NCBI GenBank assembly: GCA_049664225.1
Contig: JBATEX010000051.1
Span: forward strand, 1 to 39,105
Direction: 5' to 3'
Length of the DNA: 39,105 nt
From: JAUVRX01 sp049664225
Lineage (GTDB): Bacteria > Acidobacteriota > Thermoanaerobaculia > Multivoradales > JAHEKO01
A program made the translations under genes and the position numbers. Below are positions 6,892-14,873 of the stretch, in pieces. Within the stretch, counting starts at the first letter, position 1. Each line of letters starts with the position of its first letter. Below the pieces are notes generated by a model. The model worked only from the letters and a program-made list of their open reading frames with translations. It searched no databases and was not told where the DNA came from.

Positions 6892-8109
6892 CTGATCACT
6901 GAGAAATGGCGCACCCTGGCTTTGCTTTCGATGGCTACCCTGTTGGCCCTGTCATTGTGGTTCGCGGCCTCCGCGGTGTTGCCGCAACTCATCGAGGAGT
7001 GGCACCTGGATGGTGCCGCCCAGTCGTGGATGACCATGAGCGTTCAGGTGGGCTTCGTCCTCGGGGCCCTTCTGAGCGCCCTGCTGAATCTGGCCGATCG
7101 CATTCCTCCTCGTAAGCTCTTTGCGGTGAGTGCGGCTCTGGCTGCCGCGGCCAATGCCGCGATTCCGCTGCTGGCTGACGGCCCCGGCTTCGCTCTGGTC
7201 TGTCGATTCCTTACCGGCGCCTTCCTGGCCGGGGTGTATCCGGTGGGAATGAAGATGGTCGCCACCTGGTGCAAGCGTGACCTCGGGCTTTGGATCGGTA
7301 TCTTGGTGGGAGCGCTCACCGTGGGCTCCGGCCTGCCACACCTGCTCAACGGAATAGAGATCTTCGGCGAGGGAGGGATGCCTCCATGGAGAAGCGTTTT
7401 GCTCTCGACCTCCGGTCAGGCCGTTTTGGCGGCGCTGATTGCATGGCTGTTCGTGCGGTCCGGTCCCTATCTGTCCCGTTCGGCTCCCTTCGAGTGGCGG
7501 GCTATGGGACGGAGTCTCTCGGATCGACCGACACGGCTGGCGAACTTCGGCTACCTGGGGCACATGTGGGAGCTCTACGCGATGTGGGCGTGGGTGCCGG
7601 CCCTCTTGATGACGAGCTATGGAGTGGCGGGTTGGGACCTGGCTAGTGCGCGTATCGCCGCGTTTGCCGTAATCTCGATAGGCGCTGTGGGCTGCATACT
7701 GGCGGGCAGGGCTGCGGATGGCTTCGGCAGGACGCTGGTGACGAGCTGGAGCATGCTTCTCTCGGGTAGCTGCGCTGTTTCGGTAGGGTTCTTCTTCGAG
7801 CGCCCCGGCATCCTGACGGCCCTCTGCCTGGTCTGGGGATTCACCGTCATCGCCGACAGTGCCCAATTCAGCGCCGCGGTCAGCGAGCTGTCCGACAGTC
7901 AGTACGTCGGCACGGCACTGACCCTCCAGACCAGTATGGGTTTTCTCTTGACGCTGGTGACGATCCGCCTGGTCCCGCCTATGATCGAGCTCGTTGGATG
8001 GCGCTACGCCTTCAGTTTTCTCGCGCTTGGCCCAGCCTTCGGAGTGTGGAGCATGATGCGCCTTCGTGGCCTGCCCGAGGCGGAGAAGATGGCGTCGGGC
8101 AACCGCTGA
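6892..8109 (+). CDS. Major facilitator superfamily transporter
   Basis: This is a roughly 405-residue, about 12-helix membrane protein of the MFS. It has the loop 2-3 signature region (GALLSALLNLADRIPPRKLF), a helix-4 segment with CRFLTGAFLAGVYPVGMKM, and a matching second half (GAVGCILAGRAADGFGRTL). It resembles NarK/CynX-like porters but the substrate cannot be told. An AGGAGG (6880-6885) is ideally spaced for a CTG start at 6892 (ITEKWRTLALLS). The alternative GTG at 6865 would read through the ribosome-binding site and has none of its own. It is divergent from marR, so joint regulation is possible. Confidence 0.85.
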   Translation: MITEKWRTLALLSMATLLALSLWFAASAVLPQLIEEWHLDGAAQSWMTMSVQVGFVLGALLSALLNLADRIPPRKLFAVSAALAAAANAAIPLLADGPGFALVCRFLTGAFLAGVYPVGMKMVATWCKRDLGLWIGILVGALTVGSGLPHLLNGIEIFGEGGMPPWRSVLLSTSGQAVLAALIAWLFVRSGPYLSRSAPFEWRAMGRSLSDRPTRLANFGYLGHMWELYAMWAWVPALLMTSYGVAGWDLASARIAAFAVISIGAVGCILAGRAADGFGRTLVTSWSMLLSGSCAVSVGFFFERPGILTALCLVWGFTVIADSAQFSAAVSELSDSQYVGTALTLQTSMGFLLTLVTIRLVPPMIELVGWRYAFSFLALGPAFGVWSMMRLRGLPEAEKMASGNR

Positions 8110-8170
8110 GTCGCCTGAAAGCCGGTGCCTCCAGAAGAAGGCTCGAAAGGCGGGGCCCATCAAGAAAGGC

Positions 8171-8190
8171 AGCCCCGCTGTCGCGGGGCT
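8171..8190. terminator. Hairpin between convergent genes, possible terminator
   Basis: AGCCCCGC (8171-8178) pairs perfectly with GCGGGGCT (8183-8190) around TGTC. On the minus strand it is followed by a weak T-rich stretch (GCCTTTCTT), so it could terminate the acyltransferase/M1 unit. On the + strand it lies 62 bases after the MFS stop. The rest of 8110-8334 shows nothing else. Confidence 0.5.
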
Positions 8191-8334
8191 GGGAGGTGAG
8201 ATTAGGTGGGATCAACTGCGGTCATTGGGTAGGTGTCGCGAGATGCCGGTTCATTACAGATTTCGATCGCCATCAGCCCGTAGAAGACAGCTGGAAGCCT
8301 GGCAGCCAAGAGAAGGTTGGTGAGAGATTCGGGG

Positions 8335-9447
8335 TCAGATCTTGATGAAGATCTTGCGGCGATAGAGCAAGGCCATCAGGACCCACCAAAAGAGTACGTA
8401 GGTCAGAGCGAAGGCGAGCGAGGCGTTCATGGGTGAGGCCCAAGAAGCGAAAAGGGTCTCGAACAGCCACTGCTTCAATGTGATCGGGTCGGGGTCTCCG
8501 GCGACGTGGATTCGGATCAGCAGCCGAGTGACGAGCCCCGAAAGCACGAAGACCGCGATCGCGTTGACGCCGAACATCACGGCCGGCTGCGCCCACTTCC
8601 GGTAGTCCCGAACCTCGATCAGCCAGTAAAGAAGGGACAGGCACTCTATTGCGGCTCCGGAGCTGAACAGCACGTACGAGCTGGTCCAGAGGTTCTTGTT
8701 GATGGGGAACCAGTGGCTCCAAATGAGTCCAGCAATCATGGCCAGCCCGCCAGCCACAGCCATACCTCGGGTGATCTGGAGACGAGCACGCCCCGAGCGG
8801 AGCCAGTAGCCTGTGAAAACCCCGCTGAGCGCTGTGGCGACGGCCGGTAGAGTGCTCAGGAGGCCCTCGGGGTCCCAGGTTCCCTGGTACAGACGCCCAG
8901 GCAGTAGAAGGCTGTCAATCCAACCCGCCAGGTTGCCCTCAGGGGTCAGAACACCAGCCCCATATTCAGGGACAGGCACCCATTTCATCACCCCCCAATA
9001 GCCCACGAGCAGACCAGCGAACACCCAGATCTGGGCGCGTCTCGACAGGTTCAGGACGATCAGCGAGGTCACCAGGTAGACCGCTGCGATGCGCTGCAGC
9101 ACCCCGACATAGCGCAGGTTCCCGAGGTCGAAGTCGGGAAAGGCGCTGAGCAGCAGGCCGAGGCCGTAGATGATGGCGGAACGCCTGAAGATCTGGCGAT
9201 ACAGATGTGACCGATCCCCTTCCTCCAGTCGTTTGGCGAAGGAGAAAGTCATCGAGACCCCGACGATGAAGAGAAAGAACGGGAAGATCAGGTCGGTCGA
9301 GGTCCAGCCATGCCAGTCGGCGTGAGCGAGGGGAGCGTAGATGTTGCCCCAGCTTCCCGGGTTGTTGACCAGGATCATCGCGGCGATCGTCAGACCCCGA
9401 AATGCATCCAGGGAGACCAAGCGCTGGGACAGCGGTGAATCTGGCAC
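8335..9447 (-). CDS. HGSNAT/NagX-like membrane acyltransferase (DUF5009/DUF1624 type)
   Basis: This 370-residue polytopic membrane protein begins with the family signature RLVSLDAFRGLTIAAMILVNNPG (9-31). The block HADWHGWTSTDLIFPFFLFIVG (42-63) has conserved His42 and His46 and matches heparan-alpha-glucosaminide N-acetyltransferase relatives. About ten membrane segments follow. In bacteria such proteins are linked to acetylation of amino sugars during cell-wall or glycan turnover; the substrate here is not proven. The start is GTG, 15 bases after the M1 peptidase stop on the same strand, so the two are probably co-transcribed. Confidence 0.85.
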   Translation of the reverse strand: MPDSPLSQRLVSLDAFRGLTIAAMILVNNPGSWGNIYAPLAHADWHGWTSTDLIFPFFLFIVGVSMTFSFAKRLEEGDRSHLYRQIFRRSAIIYGLGLLLSAFPDFDLGNLRYVGVLQRIAAVYLVTSLIVLNLSRRAQIWVFAGLLVGYWGVMKWVPVPEYGAGVLTPEGNLAGWIDSLLLPGRLYQGTWDPEGLLSTLPAVATALSGVFTGYWLRSGRARLQITRGMAVAGGLAMIAGLIWSHWFPINKNLWTSSYVLFSSGAAIECLSLLYWLIEVRDYRKWAQPAVMFGVNAIAVFVLSGLVTRLLIRIHVAGDPDPITLKQWLFETLFASWASPMNASLAFALTYVLFWWVLMALLYRRKIFIKI

Positions 9448-9462
9448 GTTGGCGTCCAGGAC

Positions 9463-11994
9463 TCAGTCTCCGGTCTGCGTGAAGTCCTGGATCAGCTCGA
9501 CAGCGTTGCTTGCAGCCTTGGCGAGATTCGAATCGGGGTCGGTGATGGCAATCAGCTGTAGAAAATCCACATCCTCTCCGCGATGAAGCTGCCCGAGCTT
9601 GCCGATGGCATCGCCTCGCACGGTGAGACTCGGATCGTACGCCATCTCTCGCAGGCGCTGAGCGAGAGCCGGGTCCTCGGGTGCCACACGGATCCAACCT
9701 TCCGAAGCTGCGAGGCGTGCTTGGATCGAATATCGAGAGTCGGTGAAGGATCGGAACACGGGGACGAGGGATGGGTCCTCGAGCTCCACGAGCCCGAGCA
9801 GCGCTCCAATTGAGATGACGTCGCCCCAACTCGACTCTCTGGTCAGCTGCTCCTGCAGGAAATCGGCCGCCCCTGGAGCTCGCATCCGCCCGAGAGCGAG
9901 AGCCGCAACGCCGACCACCTCCTCGAATTCGTCCTCCAATATCGCTCGTTGCAGAGCCTCCGCGGCCACAGGTTCCCCCGCTGCTCCAAGGGCGATCGCC
10001 GCCGCTCTCCGTACTCGCCGATCCTGGCTGGCCATGGCAGAGACCAGAGCCTGTGTGGCTTTGGAGCCGCCCATGGTTCCGAGATCCAGAGCCACCTCCT
10101 GGCGGAGTCCCCAGTGAGCGTTCTCCTCGGCCAGAGCAGCAACCAGGGCCTCGACCGCTGTCTGCTGTCGTGGAAAGTCGACTGCGATCTGGCGCGCGGC
10201 TTGGAGCCTGGCGGCGAGGTCGCCGTGCTCCAGTTGGAAGACCAGCTCGTCGAGAGAGCGGGCCACCTCGATCTCTGCGACGAGCCAGTTGCCGCTGTCG
10301 AAGATCACGGCTTGTGGACGGCTGTTCGCGGGAAGTGCGACCCGGGTCGTCCATGCATCGAGCTGGAGGGTGTGGGTCTCGGAACCCTCGGCGGTGAGGA
10401 CCTCCACATCCACGGGGAGGTGGAACAGATCTTCGAAGGGGAGATCGGCCTGGACTTGCTCGACTGTGAGGTCGATCTCCTGTCGCTCCGGTACCCAGAG
10501 ATACGAGACTTGCAGGGACGGATGACCGCCACCACCGACGATCCAGTCTTCGAAGAACCAGGAGAGGTTGTGTCCCGTCTCCTTTTCTAGGGTCCTCTGG
10601 AAATCGCCGGAGTCGACCTCCGAGAAGGCATGCGCAGCGAGATAGCCTTCGAGCGCTTGGAAGAACACTTCGTCTCCGGCGACATGGCGAAGCATGTGTA
10701 GGACAAGTGAGCCTTTGATGTAGGTCGTCTCCTCCTGGTACATGTCGCCAGAGGCGTCGTACCGAAAGAACTCGAGTGGGCGGACCTCACCCGTTGATCG
10801 AACGTACTCCAGGTAGGCGTTGCGGTACCTCCAGCGCTGGTACGTGAGGTCGTCCTCTCCACGGGCTTCCGCAGTCCACAGGGTGTGTGCGAAGGAGGCG
10901 AACGACTCGTTCAGCCAGATCGAAGCCAAGGATCGACAGGTCACCAGGTTGCCGAACCAGTGGTGTGCCAGCTCGTGGGCGATGGTGTCTTCGTAGTGCC
11001 AGATGGCACTCGCCCGGTCGAAGGTCAGAGATAGGCTGTCCGAGGGATCGTCGGGAAGCCTCGCTTCGCTCTCTCCAAAACCGACCATCGTCGCTGTCTC
11101 CATGGCCCAGTCGAACTCGCGTAGCAGGACCTGGTCGTACTTGGGCCAGGAGTAGGGATAGCCGAACCGTTGGGCAAAGAACTCGACCATCTTCGGTGTG
11201 TTCCGGAAGGCGAAGCGAGCCGCGTCCTCGCGGCCGGGTTCCGTCCAGACACTTAAGGGTACGCTGTGCGATTCCAGGCGGGCATCGTCGAGCTGAACTT
11301 CCACAAAGTGGCCTACATTCAGAGCCAGCAGATAGTTGGGAATCTCCTCGGCCTGGACCCAGTGATACGTCCGAGTGCCGTTCGCATGTTCCACGACTTC
11401 TTTGAGCACCCCGTTAGAGAGGGCCACGAAAGGCTCCGCGACGGTGATGCGGAAGTCCACGGCGAAGCGGTCGTTCGTGCCGTTGTACAAGGGAAGCCAA
11501 CTGTAGTGGATCCCACCCTCGCCGTAGTTCCAGGCCTGCGCAAAGCCTTTCTCGGAGTCCGAAAAGAAATAGAGGCCCGAGTTGGGCTTGCACGAGTACG
11601 CAATGCGGAGGGTCAAGATCTCGCCTGGCTGAGCAGCCTGCGGCAGATTTATCCGCAGTTGCCGGCCCTCGATCGAGGAACCCAGAATCGTCGGCTCATC
11701 TGGGGAGGGTTGCAGCCCCAGGACCTCGACGGCCTCGATCTCCAGGGCAGCGGCATCGAGCAAGACCGTCTGCAGGTTGGGTCTCAGCGGGGTCAGATCG
11801 ATCGCTACCTGGCCCGAGATCTTCTGCTCCTGCATGTTGATGTCGAAGGCGCCGGAGAGTCGCCGGATATCCACGCTTCTCTCTCGAACTGTCTGTTGTG
11901 CACCCTCTGGCAAGTGATGGCCCGGGGTGATGGCTGCTAGTGGGACAGAGCAGGCAAGAATCGCTGCCACGAACGGAAGGCTTCTGCGAATCAT
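9463..11994 (-). CDS. Secreted M1-family zinc aminopeptidase with C-terminal HEAT repeats
   Basis: This 843-residue protein has a signal peptide (1-21), then the M1 beta-domain and a thermolysin-like catalytic domain. The exopeptidase motif appears as DWAMETA (295-301, a variant of GAMEN). The zinc site is HELAHHW (340-346), with the third ligand Glu363 in the NESFA block. The last 200 or so residues contain armadillo/HEAT-like repeats (QDRRVRRAAAIALGAAG, VVGVAALALGRM and others). It likely trims N-terminal residues from peptides outside the cytoplasm. The ATG at 11994 has AAGGAGG five bases upstream, so the 22-residue upstream extension was dropped. It is divergent from the amidohydrolase at 12119. 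Confidence 0.92.
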   Translation of the reverse strand: MIRRSLPFVAAILACSVPLAAITPGHHLPEGAQQTVRERSVDIRRLSGAFDINMQEQKISGQVAIDLTPLRPNLQTVLLDAAALEIEAVEVLGLQPSPDEPTILGSSIEGRQLRINLPQAAQPGEILTLRIAYSCKPNSGLYFFSDSEKGFAQAWNYGEGGIHYSWLPLYNGTNDRFAVDFRITVAEPFVALSNGVLKEVVEHANGTRTYHWVQAEEIPNYLLALNVGHFVEVQLDDARLESHSVPLSVWTEPGREDAARFAFRNTPKMVEFFAQRFGYPYSWPKYDQVLLREFDWAMETATMVGFGESEARLPDDPSDSLSLTFDRASAIWHYEDTIAHELAHHWFGNLVTCRSLASIWLNESFASFAHTLWTAEARGEDDLTYQRWRYRNAYLEYVRSTGEVRPLEFFRYDASGDMYQEETTYIKGSLVLHMLRHVAGDEVFFQALEGYLAAHAFSEVDSGDFQRTLEKETGHNLSWFFEDWIVGGGGHPSLQVSYLWVPERQEIDLTVEQVQADLPFEDLFHLPVDVEVLTAEGSETHTLQLDAWTTRVALPANSRPQAVIFDSGNWLVAEIEVARSLDELVFQLEHGDLAARLQAARQIAVDFPRQQTAVEALVAALAEENAHWGLRQEVALDLGTMGGSKATQALVSAMASQDRRVRRAAAIALGAAGEPVAAEALQRAILEDEFEEVVGVAALALGRMRAPGAADFLQEQLTRESSWGDVISIGALLGLVELEDPSLVPVFRSFTDSRYSIQARLAASEGWIRVAPEDPALAQRLREMAYDPSLTVRGDAIGKLGQLHRGEDVDFLQLIAITDPDSNLAKAASNAVELIQDFTQTGD

Positions 11995-12118
11995 CGGATC
12001 CTCCTTGACCGGAACTGAGTGGAACGACTCCAGGGTATGAGAACGAATGCAAGAGGGCAACTCCTGCTACACTCGGCCGCCACAACCTCGACTTGTTCAT
12101 CGTTTCAGGAGGGTTCTC

Positions 12119-13402
12119 ATGCGCCGTAGTGTCTGTGCGTCCAGCTTGCTGCTCACCTTGTTTCTTCTTGCGAACGCCGTCTTGGCGGAGCCGATTGCTT
12201 TGCGGGCAGACCGCATGCTGGATGTCGATAGCGGCCGGATTCTGTCGAACTCAACGGTCGTCGTCGACGGTGGCCGGATCACCGCGGTCAATCCTGCCGT
12301 GGTGCCATCCGGGGCCGAGGTTGTCGAGCTGGGCGACACGACCCTCATGCCGGGCCTCATTGACACACACGTTCATCTGACCGGCTCCGATCCGTACTTT
12401 CGGAATCTGGTCTTCAGCGAGAACAGCGCTGCAGGTGCGTTGCGCGGTGCGGCCAATGCCAGGACGACGCTGATGGCCGGCTTCACGACGGTAAGGGACC
12501 TGGCGCAGTTGCATCCGACGCTGGACCTGATCACCGTTGCGCTGGCCGAGGCCAGCGAGGCTGGGACCATCGCGGCACCCCACATCATCGCCTGCGGTCA
12601 CGCCCTCAGCATCACCGGCGGCCACATCGACCCGGCCATGTTCGTCGGCAGCGCCGAAGGTGTGCTGGAGCTGGGACCCGAGTTTGGAATCGCCGACGGT
12701 GTCGACGAAGTCGTCAAGGCGACCCGCTACCAGATCAAACACGGTGCAAAGGTCATCAAGATCTCCGCCACCGCCGGAGTCATGTCGCTTGAAGGCAGCG
12801 TCGGTGCCCAGCAATATTCAGAGGCCGAGATGCTGGCCGTCGTCGAGGAGGCTGCCCGGCACGGCATCAAGGTGGCGGCCCATGCTCACGGCACCGAAGG
12901 CATCAACGCGGCGATTCGAGCCGGCGTCGCCTCGATCGAGCACGGCTCGTTGATGGACGAGGAGAGCATCCAGATGATGAAGGAGCGGGGTACGTATCTG
13001 GTACCGACCGCGGCGCTCGCCGACATCATGCAGCTCGACGGCCTTCCGACACCGGTTCGCGAAAAGGCCGAGTACGTTATGCCGCTCGCCCGGGAGAATC
13101 AGCGGGCGGCGATTGCGGCAGGCGTGAAGATCGCCATGGGCTCCGACGCGCCGCTGGTGCCTCATGGCGAGAACGGCCGGGAGATCATCACCATGGTTGA
13201 TCTGGGGATGACACCGGCGGAGGCGCTTCGGGCAGCCACGGTGAACGCGGCAGATCTGCTCGACACGCCCGACCGCGGTCGGATCGAGGCAGGAATGCTG
13301 GCCGACCTTATCGCCGTGAGCGGCGATCCCCTGCAGGACATCGAGCGGGTTCTCGATGTCCAGTTCGTGATGAAGGCGGGCGAAATCCATCTCCAACCCT
13401 GA
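12119..13402 (+). CDS. Secreted amidohydrolase of the imidazolonepropionase/prolidase-like group
   Basis: This 427-residue protein has a signal peptide (1-23, ending VLA-EP) followed by a metal-dependent TIM-barrel hydrolase. It shows DTHVHL (His84, His86), the KVIKISATAGV segment that supplies the bridging lysine, AAHAHG, the EHGSLMD block and the GSDAPL metal ligand. The layout matches Xaa-Pro or Xaa-Arg dipeptidase-like amidohydrolases, so a dipeptide substrate is likely but unproven. The start is supported by AGGAGG five bases upstream. Together with the divergent M1 aminopeptidase it suggests extracytoplasmic peptide scavenging. Confidence 0.9.
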   Translation: MRRSVCASSLLLTLFLLANAVLAEPIALRADRMLDVDSGRILSNSTVVVDGGRITAVNPAVVPSGAEVVELGDTTLMPGLIDTHVHLTGSDPYFRNLVFSENSAAGALRGAANARTTLMAGFTTVRDLAQLHPTLDLITVALAEASEAGTIAAPHIIACGHALSITGGHIDPAMFVGSAEGVLELGPEFGIADGVDEVVKATRYQIKHGAKVIKISATAGVMSLEGSVGAQQYSEAEMLAVVEEAARHGIKVAAHAHGTEGINAAIRAGVASIEHGSLMDEESIQMMKERGTYLVPTAALADIMQLDGLPTPVREKAEYVMPLARENQRAAIAAGVKIAMGSDAPLVPHGENGREIITMVDLGMTPAEALRAATVNAADLLDTPDRGRIEAGMLADLIAVSGDPLQDIERVLDVQFVMKAGEIHLQP

Positions 13403-13446
13403 CGCTCGCCACGCCCTGAGCCCGATTGTGAAACGAGGCGCCGGAC

Positions 13447-14763
13447 TCAGTTACCGGTGGGATCCTTGATCGAGCTCAGGGCCTGGCGCACGAAGCGGGA
13501 CTTGACCTGCTCGGTGGCCAGGAGCTTCTGGCTCACAGGCAGCCGATTGAGTGTTTGCAACACCTGATTCAGGAACTGACTGCCCCTACCGCCGCCCTCA
13601 TCGAACAGCAGGTGGGGCAGCTTGCCCCTCTCGATGGCCATGCGCAACGCCCGCTCGAGGCTGTTGGCGGGAATGTGGCGGAGCTGGTTCGATCGCTCCA
13701 TTTCCAGGGCGTCGACCTTGCAGGAATGGGAGCAGACTCCGCAGCCGATGCAGCGTTCCTCGTCGATCTCCGGCAGCATTGCACTCTTGCGTTGAGCGCT
13801 GACGCGCTCGGGGACCATGGTGATCGCTCCGACTGGACACTCCCTGGCGCAGCGCGAGCACCCCTTGCAGAGCTCCTCGTCCAGCGCGGGCGCGAAGCCG
13901 CTAGGCACGACCGCGGGCAGGTCGAATTCGTTGATGGCACTCAGCTGACCGCAACAGCAGCTGCAGCAGTTGCAGATGTAGGTCGGCCGATTGCGGACAT
14001 TGTCGGCGATCTGGACGAGCCCTTCGTCGCGGGACTCGGCGAGGATCTCTCTCGCTTCCTGTTTCTCGATCTTGCGGCCGAATCCCCGTCGCACCACGAA
14101 AGTGGCACCACCGTTGAGGGACAGGCAGACCTCTTTAGGTGCGTCGCAGTCGGTGCCCAGATGCTCGGCCTTGTGGCGGCAGTAGCAGTAGGAGACAGCG
14201 ATCTCCTTGGCGTCGTCGATGACAGCCGTGGCGCGCTCCCAGTCGAGGACCTCCGGAAGCGGGTCGCCGGCCAGCTGGTCTTCGTTGACCATGGCGCGGC
14301 CCATCACGGTCTCGCCCGAGAAGACCTCGCGGGCGAAGGTGTCGTCGCCGTGCATGTAGGCCTCCATCGCCTGCGCCAGCTCGTCTCGCGGGAAATCCTC
14401 ATGCGCCCGCATGAAGCTGAACTCGAAGAAGCCGATCACCGGGGGCGCCAGCAGATAGCGGGTATCGCCGGTCTTGGGGTTCACGAGGTCCATCACGAGG
14501 CCCTTGTCGCAGAGCGGCCCGAGCTTTGGCTCGAGCTCTTCGGGGCTGATGCCGACCCTCTTGGCGATGCCCTCGAGCTTGGCAGGGCGCACCGGCATCT
14601 GAGCCGCCAGCGCCGCCTCTTCGGGGGTGAACAGGATCTCCAGAATCCTCTGCCAGCCGTCTCGGGCTTTCTCGTCCGCGGGCTCGGGCATGCCCACGAC
14701 ACCGGCATCGAGGCGGTGGAGAAGGGATTGGTACTCCGTCTTCAAGTGGCCGAGGTGACCCAT
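13447..14763 (-). CDS. Cytoplasmic 4Fe-4S ferredoxin-type protein with winged-helix-like N-terminus
   Basis: This 438-residue protein has a winged-helix-like segment (about 45-105: EEAALAAQMPV, AKRVGISPEEL, CDKGLVMDL) and a Cys-containing central domain (YCYCRH 192-197; Cys206, Cys213). An unusual cluster CNCCSCCCG lies at 264-272. Two ferredoxin motifs follow: CxxCxxCxxxCP from Cys299 to 309, and CxxCxxCxxxC from Cys338 to 348. It probably carries several iron-sulfur clusters and passes electrons to an unknown partner. The start ATG has GGGAGG five bases upstream. It lies 110 bases downstream of the kinase gene on the same strand. Its exact function is not known. Confidence 0.85.
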   Translation of the reverse strand: MGHLGHLKTEYQSLLHRLDAGVVGMPEPADEKARDGWQRILEILFTPEEAALAAQMPVRPAKLEGIAKRVGISPEELEPKLGPLCDKGLVMDLVNPKTGDTRYLLAPPVIGFFEFSFMRAHEDFPRDELAQAMEAYMHGDDTFAREVFSGETVMGRAMVNEDQLAGDPLPEVLDWERATAVIDDAKEIAVSYCYCRHKAEHLGTDCDAPKEVCLSLNGGATFVVRRGFGRKIEKQEAREILAESRDEGLVQIADNVRNRPTYICNCCSCCCGQLSAINEFDLPAVVPSGFAPALDEELCKGCSRCARECPVGAITMVPERVSAQRKSAMLPEIDEERCIGCGVCSHSCKVDALEMERSNQLRHIPANSLERALRMAIERGKLPHLLFDEGGGRGSQFLNQVLQTLNRLPVSQKLLATEQVKSRFVRQALSSIKDPTGN

Positions 14764-14873
14764 GATGACCTCCCGGGGGCTCAGACCGCGCTTCAGCGCA
14801 GTGTGAACCTATTCGTTCCCCCGATTCCTAGCACCACCTGGGTGGGCAGGGAATACCCGAATGGGTAGGACGC

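Noticed and set aside
14854..14867. Small hairpin TACCC-GAAT-GGGTA between kinase and 4Fe-4S genes
   Set aside because: It has a five-base stem without a T-run; too weak to call a terminator.
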